Shown here: positions 1 through 5,624 of the stretch, piece by piece
How positions within the stretch are numbered: the first letter of the stretch is position 1
Layout: every line of letters begins with the position of its first letter
Source of the DNA: Leadbetterella sp051649345
GTDB lineage: Bacteria; Bacteroidota; Bacteroidia; Cytophagales; Spirosomataceae
Reading direction: 5' to 3'
DNA: 5,624 nt
Assembly: GCA_051649345.1 (NCBI GenBank)
Contig: JBOFGX010000076.1
Location: forward strand, 1-5,624
The notes under the pieces: generated by a model
What the model saw: the letters and a program-made list of their open reading frames with translations, nothing else
What the model was told of the DNA's origin: nothing
Databases searched by the model: none
Made by a program: the position numbers and the translations under genes

Positions 1-611
1 GCCTCTCTGTACATGGCATACATAATTCTGTTGGTTATAAATCCCCGAATGTCTTTTCTAACAAGGGTGGGCTCTTTACCAAGCATTTTAGATGTTTCGT
101 AGAGAAATTCGGCTTTTTGTATATCCGTATCGGGACTACAAACAATCTCCAAAAATCGAGATGCAAACGAAGGTTCTGCATAATGCATTCCCATAAATCT
201 GGCAGGATATTGGAGAAAATCTTTAAGTACCGTTATTGGAATAGCTGATGTATTGCTAGTAATTATGGCTTCTGTATCAACATACTTTTCTACCTGCTGA
301 TACACCGATTTCTTAATTTCTACATTCTCGATGACACATTCCATTACTAATTGACGATCCTTCAAATCAGAGTAATCCCTTGACAAGGAAAATCGAGTCA
401 ATGCAGTTTCAACAGGGTATTGGGAAAACCCATTCTCAAAGGCAATTTTCAAATAATGACTTATCTTGGGAATTGCCCTTTTAAAGTCGTCTTCTATGGG
501 TGCGATTCCTACTACCTCTCTATCGTGGATCAATAGGTCGGCAACAATGCTGCAGCCCATTAAGCCGAGTCCAACTACTCCTACTTTTTTAATTTCTAAT
601 GGTCGATTCAT
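1..611 (-). CDS. 3-hydroxyacyl-CoA dehydrogenase-like NAD(P)-dependent oxidoreductase, N-terminal part (cut by window edge)
   Basis: The frame opens with ATG at 609-611 (MNRPLEIKKVGVVG) and runs open to the left edge, giving 203 complete codons. It therefore lacks the helical C-terminal domain of this roughly 280-320-residue family. A Rossmann fold begins with GLGLMG at residues 14-19. The catalytic layout of L-3-hydroxyacyl-CoA dehydrogenase is present: SNTS at 119-122, His143 in GMHYAEP, Glu155 in RFLEIV (12 residues later, the same spacing as the family's His-Glu pair), and Asn194 in GFITNR. Two things are odd. The Asp that normally ends the second beta strand and binds the NAD ribose aligns with Ala37 (VVGIAPIEDD), and the usual HFFNP loop reads HYAEP. 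The substrate may thus not be an acyl-CoA; members of this fold also oxidise carnitine, gulonate and other hydroxy acids. The ATG lies 4 bases after the aminotransferase stop codon, so the two genes are almost certainly co-transcribed. The family call is secure; the substrate is unknown. Confidence 0.9.
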   Translation of the reverse strand, partial: MNRPLEIKKVGVVGLGLMGCSIVADLLIHDREVVGIAPIEDDFKRAIPKISHYLKIAFENGFSQYPVETALTRFSLSRDYSDLKDRQLVMECVIENVEIKKSVYQQVEKYVDTEAIITSNTSAIPITVLKDFLQYPARFMGMHYAEPSFASRFLEIVCSPDTDIQKAEFLYETSKMLGKEPTLVRKDIRGFITNRIMYAMYRE

Positions 612-615
612 TGAA

Positions 616-1920
616 TTATTTATCTAAGGTTTTTATGACGTCTTCCGTTTTTTGTAAAGCAATTGCTACATCTTCGTCTGTGTGTACTACCGAGATATAC
701 CACAATCCTCTACCTATTATTCGTACACCCAAATTGTGCATACCTGCAATAAATTTTCCTAATTTGGCTTTATCATAGGTTTGTACCTCTCTAAAATTTT
801 GCACTTTATTTAAATCGGTAAAACCTGTATGAAACATAGGCCCTAAGCCTTGTACCAGAAGGTTTTGACCCGAATTATTAGCAATTTCTTGAATTCCAGC
901 CATTAGACTTTTACCCAATCTATAGATGTTCTCATAGGTATTGGGCTGTTCCAACACCTCAATCGTTCCTATAGCGGCGGCGATGGGCGAATTACTCGCA
1001 TTCATGGTTCCTGCATGAATTACCTTGGATTCTACGATGAGATTCATCCATTCTTTTTTACCCACAATTGCGGATATCGGATATCCACTTGCTAGGGCTT
1101 TTGCAAAAATCGAAAGGTCTGGAGTTATACCAAAATAGGTTTGAGCACCTCCAAGTGACGTTCTAAAGCCGGTTATTACTTCATCAAAAATACATGTAAT
1201 ATTATTTTGTGAACACAGATCCCGAATAAGCTGTAAAAATCCATCATGAGGTAAAATACAGCCACTATTGCACATGATAGGCTCTGTAATAATAGCCGCC
1301 AATTCGTCCTTGTATTTTTCTACTGTTGCTTTTAGTACTTCTGGGTTATTCCAAGGAATAATTATAAACTCATCTTTACTAGCTGGAGCAAGTCCTTGCG
1401 ACCACGGGAATACTTCTGGAGATTCTTCGGATCCTAAAGCCTCAACACTAGGCATAGAAAGTCCCCATGCAACATTATCTAGCCATCCATGATAATGCCC
1501 TTCAAAACGTAAAAATTTGGATTTACCTGTTTTGGCTCTGGCTAATCGAAATGCTGTATGAACAGCCTCAGAACCATCCAAACAAAACCGCATCAATTCT
1601 GCCGAAGGAATAATGGATTGAATTTTCTCGGCAAGAGCAATCTCTAATTCATGTTGCCCCGCATACAGCTGTCCATTTTTAGCATATTCTTCTACTCGTT
1701 TTGTAACATGAGGATGATTATGTCCTGTAATTAAAGGCCCTTGGCTTAATGTAAAATCGAGATATTCATTTCCATCAACATCATAAATACGACTCCCTTT
1801 TGCATGCGAATAAAAAATTGCATGCGGATGATTGTACTTACGAAATTCTGAAGAAACACCTCCTGCCAAAGACTTTTTTGCCCTTTCGAGCCATTCGGCT
1901 GATTTACCGTATTCTCTCAT
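616..1920 (-). CDS. Class III PLP-dependent aminotransferase, glutamate-1-semialdehyde aminomutase-like (not typical HemL)
   Basis: This is a complete 434-residue protein, the usual length for fold-type I class III aminotransferases. Visible motifs are the N-terminal AGGVSS (19-24), the entry strand RIYDVDGNEYLDF (44-56), GHNHP (66-70), the phosphate-binding DGSEA (115-119), GHYHGW (141-146) that stacks on the cofactor, Asp246 in IFDEVITGFR for the pyridine nitrogen, Lys274 in FAKALASGYP as the Schiff-base lysine, and HAGTMNAS (302-309). The overall order closely follows HemL. However, HemL has NSGTEA where this has LDGSEA and GGGMP where this has ASGYP, and the region after GHYHG (about 150-176) is unlike HemL's mobile gating loop. 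The neighbours are RidA upstream (14-base spacer) and a dehydrogenase 4 bases downstream, with no tetrapyrrole genes, so a catabolic amino-group transfer or elimination is more likely than haem synthesis. Like other PLP enzymes it should be cytoplasmic. The amino donor and acceptor cannot be deduced. Confidence 0.93.
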   Translation of the reverse strand: MREYGKSAEWLERAKKSLAGGVSSEFRKYNHPHAIFYSHAKGSRIYDVDGNEYLDFTLSQGPLITGHNHPHVTKRVEEYAKNGQLYAGQHELEIALAEKIQSIIPSAELMRFCLDGSEAVHTAFRLARAKTGKSKFLRFEGHYHGWLDNVAWGLSMPSVEALGSEESPEVFPWSQGLAPASKDEFIIIPWNNPEVLKATVEKYKDELAAIITEPIMCNSGCILPHDGFLQLIRDLCSQNNITCIFDEVITGFRTSLGGAQTYFGITPDLSIFAKALASGYPISAIVGKKEWMNLIVESKVIHAGTMNASNSPIAAAIGTIEVLEQPNTYENIYRLGKSLMAGIQEIANNSGQNLLVQGLGPMFHTGFTDLNKVQNFREVQTYDKAKLGKFIAGMHNLGVRIIGRGLWYISVVHTDEDVAIALQKTEDVIKTLDK

Positions 1921-1934
1921 TTAAAATTGGCTAA

Positions 1935-2324
1935 TTAAGATGGAAGCTTTACGATACAGTCGATTTCTACTTTCAGATTTTCTGCCAAAACAGACTGTAC
2001 GGTGGTCCTTGCTGGACGAATACCCTCAAAATATGTAGCGTAGACCGCATTGTATCTGTCAAAATCATTGATATCTGCTAAATGGGCTGTACACTTAACG
2101 ACATCATTCATGGTAGCACCTGCAGCTTCGATGATCGCTTTTAAGTTATCCATTGTACGAATCGTCTCCTCTTCTATAGTCCCTAAAACAAACTTTGAAG
2201 TAGAAAAGTCTACGGCAGCTTGGCCGCTTACAAAAAGTAAATCTCCAACTACTACTCCATCTGAATACGCTCCAGTTACAAAATTGGGATCACGATCAGG
2301 ATGTACTATTTTCTTTTTTGACAT
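1935..2324 (-). CDS. RidA family (YjgF/YER057c/UK114) enamine/imine deaminase
   Basis: This is a complete 129-residue protein, the standard RidA length. RidA proteins form trimers and hydrolyse reactive 2-aminoacrylate-type enamines and imines, made by PLP enzymes, to 2-keto acids plus ammonia. Family landmarks are GAYSDGVVVGDLLFVSGQ (18-35), the central helix with NLKAIIEAAGATMNDVVK (60-77), YNAVYATYF (91-99), the signature RPARTTVQ (103-110) and VEIDCIV (119-125). Arg106 and Glu120 correspond to the conserved Arg and Glu of the inter-subunit active site, so the protein should be active as an archetypal RidA and not merely a Rid-like paralogue. It sits directly upstream of the aminotransferase (14-base spacer) and 15 bases after the GH27 gene. 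That position suggests it handles the enamine/imine product of this pathway, although RidA proteins can be general housekeepers. The ATG at 2322-2324 is the only sensible start. Confidence 0.95.
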   Translation of the reverse strand: MSKKKIVHPDRDPNFVTGAYSDGVVVGDLLFVSGQAAVDFSTSKFVLGTIEEETIRTMDNLKAIIEAAGATMNDVVKCTAHLADINDFDRYNAVYATYFEGIRPARTTVQSVLAENLKVEIDCIVKLPS

Positions 2325-2339
2325 GATATATCTAGTTAA

Positions 2340-3764
2340 TTATTTATAAATTTTATATAAACCGGCATTATGAGCAGAAATTGGAGTAGAGAAACCATCT
2401 TTAAAGCTTCCCAAATCCTTCTTGGCCCAAAGGTCTCTCACTTTATATTCTGAACCCTCTAAGCCCAACTGTTTCCATGTTACTTTAGGTTTGATAGGTT
2501 CTTTGGATTCCCATTGATTGAAAAAAGCAAGGTATTTTTCTTCCTGAACAGGACTATCTGCTGCCCAAATAATATGGGCATTTTTAAACTTGATTTGACG
2601 TGGATTCTTACCTTTTCTATTGACTTCTAGTGCTTCCGCGTTTTGTAGTAACTGAATAGTATGAGCATCGGACTCGGGTAAGTGACCACCAATCATCAAA
2701 GGAGAACGCGTTATATAATACAAGGTCATCAACGTATTTAATTCGGCTTTTGTAAAATTGGAGATTCTAGGAAGGGGGCCTTTGTAAGATAGACCTATAC
2801 CAATTTTGCCAACGGGCAACATATCTAAGTCTGGCCAAAAACCTTCTTGCTGATTTTTTACCATTTTGTTTGCCACCGGAAACCCTTTCTTAAGCATTTC
2901 CCATACATCCCAAAAATCGATTCCTGTACGTGCCATGTGTACATTATTTTGGAGTACATCCATGGGTACATCTTCTGGCACTACACTTAAAACTATCGGT
3001 CTTTTCGTTCTACGAATGGCTTCGCTTGTACCAATTAAATCGGCTGTTTTCACCATATCATCGGCCTTAATATAATCCAATCCCCATTCGGCATATTGCT
3101 CATAAACGGAATTATAATATTCTTGAGCTCCTGGTTTTTTCATATCGATACCATAGAAGCCATCGTACCAAACGCAACCACTATCGGGCTGAGAAATAGT
3201 ACTGCACAAGTAATCAGTTCCTTTGATTTTTCTACCATCTTCACCTGCTTTCCATGGAATACCTCGCATCATATGCAAACCCAATTTTAAACCCAAACTG
3301 TGCACATAATCTGCCAATGGCTTGAATCCTTTTCCACCTTTTGCAGAAGGGAACTTGATGGTATCAGGTTGTAAACGGCCATACTCATCAATGGTATAAT
3401 TGGGTTTTACAGGGATTGTCTCTTGAACAAATGCCTCAAAGTCACTTGCTGCGGCATCGCCATACCATGTTGCATCTATGACTACATACTCATAGCCCAG
3501 ATGTTTAAGATTCTTAGCAATAAAGTCTGCATTTGCCTTTACTTGGGCCTCATTTACAGTCCATCCAAAGCAATCCCAAGAATTCCAGCCCATAGGTGGC
3601 AATTTTGCGAGGGATTTATCCAGTGGCGGAACGTCAGATTTCGAATCGCCAGAAGCTTGATTGTCAGACTTACATGAAATTAGAATAATACAAAAAATTA
3701 GAACAGAGGCAAAAACAAAAAAAGGATTTTTCATACTATTTAGACTTTGGGTTAGGTTTTTCAT
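2340..3764 (-). CDS. Lipoprotein glycoside hydrolase family 27 (alpha-galactosidase-like, divergent)
   Basis: This is a 474-residue exported lipoprotein. A hydrophobic signal (residues 15-29) ends in the lipobox L-I-S-C with Cys31, followed by a Ser/Asp-rich linker. The GH27 (beta/alpha)8 barrel begins with LPPMGWNSWDCFG (55-67). The nucleophile is Asp235 in YIKADDM (GH27 K-x-D), and the acid/base is Asp283 in RTGIDFWDVW (GH27 R-x-x-x-D-I/F-x-D-x-W). RSPLMIGGHLPESD (353-366) is the late barrel motif, and the C-terminal 100 residues look like the family's beta domain. Retaining alpha-galactosidases cleave terminal alpha-galactose, but several galactose-recognition positions are changed here (Ala98, His164, a Val near 262), and about 20 extra residues lie at 166-203, including Cys187 and Cys197. 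Specificity is therefore uncertain; a related sugar such as beta-L-arabinopyranose is possible. Met11 (ATG at 3732-3734) would give a more classical short lipoprotein signal and is an equally good start. The spacer to the MOSC gene is 27 bases, or 57 with Met11. Confidence 0.9.
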   Translation of the reverse strand: MKNLTQSLNSMKNPFFVFASVLIFCIILISCKSDNQASGDSKSDVPPLDKSLAKLPPMGWNSWDCFGWTVNEAQVKANADFIAKNLKHLGYEYVVIDATWYGDAAASDFEAFVQETIPVKPNYTIDEYGRLQPDTIKFPSAKGGKGFKPLADYVHSLGLKLGLHMMRGIPWKAGEDGRKIKGTDYLCSTISQPDSGCVWYDGFYGIDMKKPGAQEYYNSVYEQYAEWGLDYIKADDMVKTADLIGTSEAIRRTKRPIVLSVVPEDVPMDVLQNNVHMARTGIDFWDVWEMLKKGFPVANKMVKNQQEGFWPDLDMLPVGKIGIGLSYKGPLPRISNFTKAELNTLMTLYYITRSPLMIGGHLPESDAHTIQLLQNAEALEVNRKGKNPRQIKFKNAHIIWAADSPVQEEKYLAFFNQWESKEPIKPKVTWKQLGLEGSEYKVRDLWAKKDLGSFKDGFSTPISAHNAGLYKIYK

Positions 3765-3791
3765 TTAATGTTATTGTAAAGTGTTAATAAA
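3765..3791 (-). other. Longest intergenic spacer of the operon, before the GH27 lipoprotein gene
   Basis: This 27-base A/T-rich gap lies between the MOSC stop and the long GH27 start. If translation begins at Met11, 30 further bases (3735-3764) become leader. I see no hairpin followed by a T run, and no clear Bacteroidota promoter (TTTG box with a TAnnTTTG box) on the minus strand. The start region lacks a Shine-Dalgarno and is A-rich immediately upstream of the ATG, which is normal for Bacteroidota. This is the only gap in which a minor internal promoter could fit. Confidence 0.5.
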
Positions 3792-4598
3792 TCAAAAATG
3801 TAAGACATCACCTACACAAATTACACCTTTACCTGAGTGAACGGTATTTCTTCCAAACTCAATATTCTTATTCTTAAGTCTATATTTGGAGAGCGTTTTT
3901 AAAGGCTCTTTATCAGCACCCAAGGTTCCTGTCTCAGGGTCAACATTAGGAACAGCACATCTAGGACAGTTTTCGAGTCCTGTAAAAGAAACTCCATTGA
4001 TATTAAAGTTCTCAAATTCATCTTCATTATATGGATTGCCTCCAGAAACTACAATATTTGCCCTAAAACGTAAAATATCTACAGGTTTGGTTAAGCGAGT
4101 ATTGAGGTCTTGAACAGATTCTTCGCTCAAAACCAAAAATGGGTATGCATCGGCAAAAGATACAATTTTACCCTCGGGTTTATAACCCGTATCCGTATCA
4201 ACAATACGAATACTTTGCTCCGGTTGATAAACCAAACTACAAGGTGTTCCCAAGGCCTCACTAATCCATTGGTTTACATCATTTGGATATTTTATGGCCT
4301 GCACACCCGCTTTCCAAATCATTACGAGCTCTTGGTCTTGACTTTCATCAATAAAAGGGATATCTAAATGATTACCTTTTTCTAGATCATTTATACGGAT
4401 TCCTGTATCTATCACAGTTACAATCATTCTTGCCATTTTTGGAAATTCTCGTAGACTAATAAATTTATTATTGGCATCTACAATCATCCATCTACGGTCA
4501 TTTTTAAAACCTCTATCGGTAACTTCGGCTGAATCCACTTTTACTCCGCCCATAGATTTAATAGGAAAAATATATAATTGACTAACTACTAGCTGCAT
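3792..4598 (-). CDS. MOSC domain protein, YcbX/mARC type, without ferredoxin domain
   Basis: From the ATG at 4596-4598 the protein has 268 residues. An in-frame ATG at 4623-4625 would add nine (MNSSKESNN) and overlap the upstream gene by 26 bases. I favour the shorter form because families of this type start just before the strand LYIFPIKSMGG, and because the stop and start are then joined as TAAtATG, which suits coupled translation. Numbering from the long start, the N-terminal MOSC beta-barrel covers about 12-130 (IFPIKSMGGVKV, DRGFKNDRRWMIVD). The MOSC core covers about 130-277, with VSFADAYPFLVLSEES, RFRANIVV, ENCPRCAVPNVDPETG and the closing VGDVLHF. Cys223 of C-P-R-C aligns with the cysteine that ligates molybdenum in mitochondrial mARC (Cys273 of human mARC1, second Cys of the CxRC motif). 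Such enzymes reduce N-hydroxylated compounds using external electron donors. The [2Fe-2S] C-terminus of E. coli YcbX is absent, so a separate reductase would be needed. The role in this operon is unknown. Confidence 0.9.
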   Translation of the reverse strand: MQLVVSQLYIFPIKSMGGVKVDSAEVTDRGFKNDRRWMIVDANNKFISLREFPKMARMIVTVIDTGIRINDLEKGNHLDIPFIDESQDQELVMIWKAGVQAIKYPNDVNQWISEALGTPCSLVYQPEQSIRIVDTDTGYKPEGKIVSFADAYPFLVLSEESVQDLNTRLTKPVDILRFRANIVVSGGNPYNEDEFENFNINGVSFTGLENCPRCAVPNVDPETGTLGADKEPLKTLSKYRLKNKNIEFGRNTVHSGKGVICVGDVLHF

Positions 4599-4599
4599 A

Positions 4600-5624
4600 T
4601 TATTGGATTCTTTGGATGAGTTCACTTACTTTTAAACGAATTTGCTCTTCTGTATCTTCGTGCATGCTTGAGCTACGTGCACGCCAAGTTTCGTAACCAC
4701 CGTTTTCAAATTCATGTTTGGGAGGTATATATCCGCCATATGAATTGGATAAGTTTATCGAAAAGTAATCAATATTTGAATGCTTTTGTTTAAGTTTTAG
4801 ACCCGTTTCCGCGAAAAACTCACCCGGTAATGCACCGATAAATATTGATCCCAATTTCAAAACCTGCACATCTAACTCCTCCGTATCGGGATATTCACTT
4901 AATAATACTTGCTCTCTATCGTAGATTCTTTGTATAAAATCGGGCTTCGTACTGAGATTATCAAAGTCTCGATTTTTAAATTCTTCGGCTGCTATTTGAT
5001 ATTCGTCTGCTGAAGGTTTTCTACGTTTTATAGTCAAGGTCTCAATGGCTACTGCAAGTTGAGGGTTACCATCCCATTTTAAATCATTTACTTGATCAAA
5101 AAGCCTATTGGCAAGTGTCTTACCAATCAACTCCGTTTTCTCAAAATGGCCTTTGGGTAGCCTATCCTGATCCAGAAAATCCCAAATATTGACATCCCCA
5201 CTGGTACCATTACTCATCATGGGTACAAAGTTGTCATTGGCTTGTAACTTTTCTTTTATATGTTTAGAAAACGAGCCAAAATAATCTGCCGTAATGGTAT
5301 CATCTGGCCAATCTGCTGCATAATGTAAACCGTAGTTGGCTAAAACCGATATCCAGTTACCCTCTAGGTCTTTAACACCCACAAAACAAACTTCTGCATC
5401 TGGAACAGCCGCTCTTTTAAAAATTTTATCTTCAAGACCAGCTGGGTTTGTTTTTACTTTATCGGGCTTTCTAGTAACAGGATTCATCGGAACATAGTCC
5501 TCCTGCATAAAATACCTTCTACAAACGACAAATTCAGGAGCATTGAATCTACCAAAGGCGATTTCTGCGGGTCGTATATTTTGGTTTGCTTTTACCACCG
5601 CATGAACTATAAGTGAAGGAATAC
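4600..5624 (-). CDS. Neutral/alkaline ceramidase-like hydrolase, C-terminal part (cut by window edge)
   Basis: The frame is open to the right edge with no ATG in the visible part. A GTG at 5596-5598 is in frame, but conserved residues precede it, so it is internal and the true start lies outside. About 341 codons are visible. Numbering from that GTG as 1, recognisable neutral-ceramidase landmarks are VKANQNIRPAEIAFG (2-16), His92 in NYGLHYAADWPDDTITADYFG (matching the zinc-binding His after the second strand), SNGTSGDVN (129-137), Glu260 in ALPGEFFAE, and Tyr290 in NSYGGYIPP. The latter two fit the zinc-ligand Glu and Tyr of the Pseudomonas enzyme. The first His ligand region is missing with the N-terminus. 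The protein ends about 40 residues after the Tyr motif, so the immunoglobulin-like C-terminal domain of true ceramidases is absent. Many bacterial proteins of this type lie in sugar-degradation loci and may cleave another amide or ester. As first visible gene of the operon it precedes the MOSC gene by 1 base or overlaps it. Confidence 0.85.
   Translation of the reverse strand, partial: IPSLIVHAVVKANQNIRPAEIAFGRFNAPEFVVCRRYFMQEDYVPMNPVTRKPDKVKTNPAGLEDKIFKRAAVPDAEVCFVGVKDLEGNWISVLANYGLHYAADWPDDTITADYFGSFSKHIKEKLQANDNFVPMMSNGTSGDVNIWDFLDQDRLPKGHFEKTELIGKTLANRLFDQVNDLKWDGNPQLAVAIETLTIKRRKPSADEYQIAAEEFKNRDFDNLSTKPDFIQRIYDREQVLLSEYPDTEELDVQVLKLGSIFIGALPGEFFAETGLKLKQKHSNIDYFSINLSNSYGGYIPPKHEFENGGYETWRARSSSMHEDTEEQIRLKVSELIQRIQ

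Larger units (their letters stand above)
1..5624 (-). other. Probable single six-gene catabolic operon (both ends open)
   Basis: Six consecutive genes on one strand are separated by 1 (or overlapping by 26), 27, 15, 14 and 4 bases, with no visible terminator or promoter between them. The order is ceramidase-like hydrolase, MOSC protein, GH27 lipoprotein, RidA, class III aminotransferase and 3-hydroxyacyl-CoA-dehydrogenase-like enzyme. That spacing is strong evidence for co-transcription from a promoter beyond the right edge, and the operon also continues past the left edge. The combination of an exported glycosidase with cytoplasmic aminotransfer, imine clearance and oxidation indicates breakdown of one compound class. 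That conclusion is inferred from context, not from any recognised named pathway. Confidence 0.7.

Noticed and set aside
1268..1492. Plus-strand open frame of 74 codons opposite the aminotransferase
   Set aside because: It lies wholly inside a well-conserved gene on the other strand, and its translation shows no recognisable motif.
616..1920. Naming the aminotransferase hemL (glutamate-1-semialdehyde aminomutase)
   Set aside because: The NSGTEA and GGGMP motifs and the gating loop differ, and the neighbours are catabolic, with no tetrapyrrole genes.
1921..1934. Possible terminator or promoter between RidA and the aminotransferase
   Set aside because: The gap is only 14 bases, with no stem-loop and no promoter boxes.
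2050..2349. Plus-strand open frame of 99 codons opposite RidA
   Set aside because: It is the antisense of a conserved family, has low-complexity Ser/Thr content and no domain signal.
2866..3677. Several plus-strand open frames opposite the GH27 gene
   Set aside because: All are short, antisense to conserved barrel motifs, and show no protein-family features.
3886..4367. Plus-strand open frames opposite the MOSC gene
   Set aside because: They are shadows of the CPRC-containing coding region; no motif or start context supports them.
4600..5598. Taking the GTG at 5596-5598 as the real start of the ceramidase-like gene
   Set aside because: The frame stays open to the window edge with family-like sequence before it, and the first zinc-binding region would be missing.

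Overview
The window is about 5.6 kb of AT-rich, gene-dense DNA. All six genes I can support lie on the minus strand. The codon use is AT-rich, there are no convincing Shine-Dalgarno sequences (A/T-rich start regions instead), and one gene encodes a lipoprotein of the SusD-era glycan-locus type. Together these suggest a member of the Bacteroidota, probably a marine flavobacterium or relative. This is inferred from style, not from a phylogenetic marker.

In transcription order (right to left) the genes are: (1) the C-terminal part of a neutral-ceramidase-like hydrolase, cut by the right edge; (2) a MOSC-domain protein of the YcbX/mARC type without a ferredoxin domain; (3) a lipoprotein of glycoside hydrolase family 27, related to alpha-galactosidase; (4) a RidA-family enamine/imine deaminase; (5) a class III PLP aminotransferase related to glutamate-1-semialdehyde aminomutase; (6) the N-terminal part of a 3-hydroxyacyl-CoA-dehydrogenase-like oxidoreductase, cut by the left edge. 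The spacers are 1 (or a 26-base overlap), 27, 15, 14 and 4 bases. I see no terminator or promoter between genes, so this looks like one operon whose promoter lies outside the window on the right. There is no gene-free stretch longer than 57 bases, and I found no RNA gene, mobile element or CRISPR array.

The gene set reads as a catabolic operon. An exported lipoprotein glycosidase and an amidase-like hydrolase would release a substrate. An aminotransferase with RidA, which clears the reactive enamine/imine products of PLP chemistry, and an NAD(P)-dependent dehydrogenase would process an amino- or hydroxy-acid-like product. The actual substrate cannot be read from the sequence. Three proteins keep their catalytic residues but differ at specificity positions: the GH27 protein lacks several galactose-recognition residues, the dehydrogenase lacks the usual NAD-ribose-binding Asp, and the aminotransferase departs from HemL at key motifs. 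The pathway may therefore be uncharacterised.
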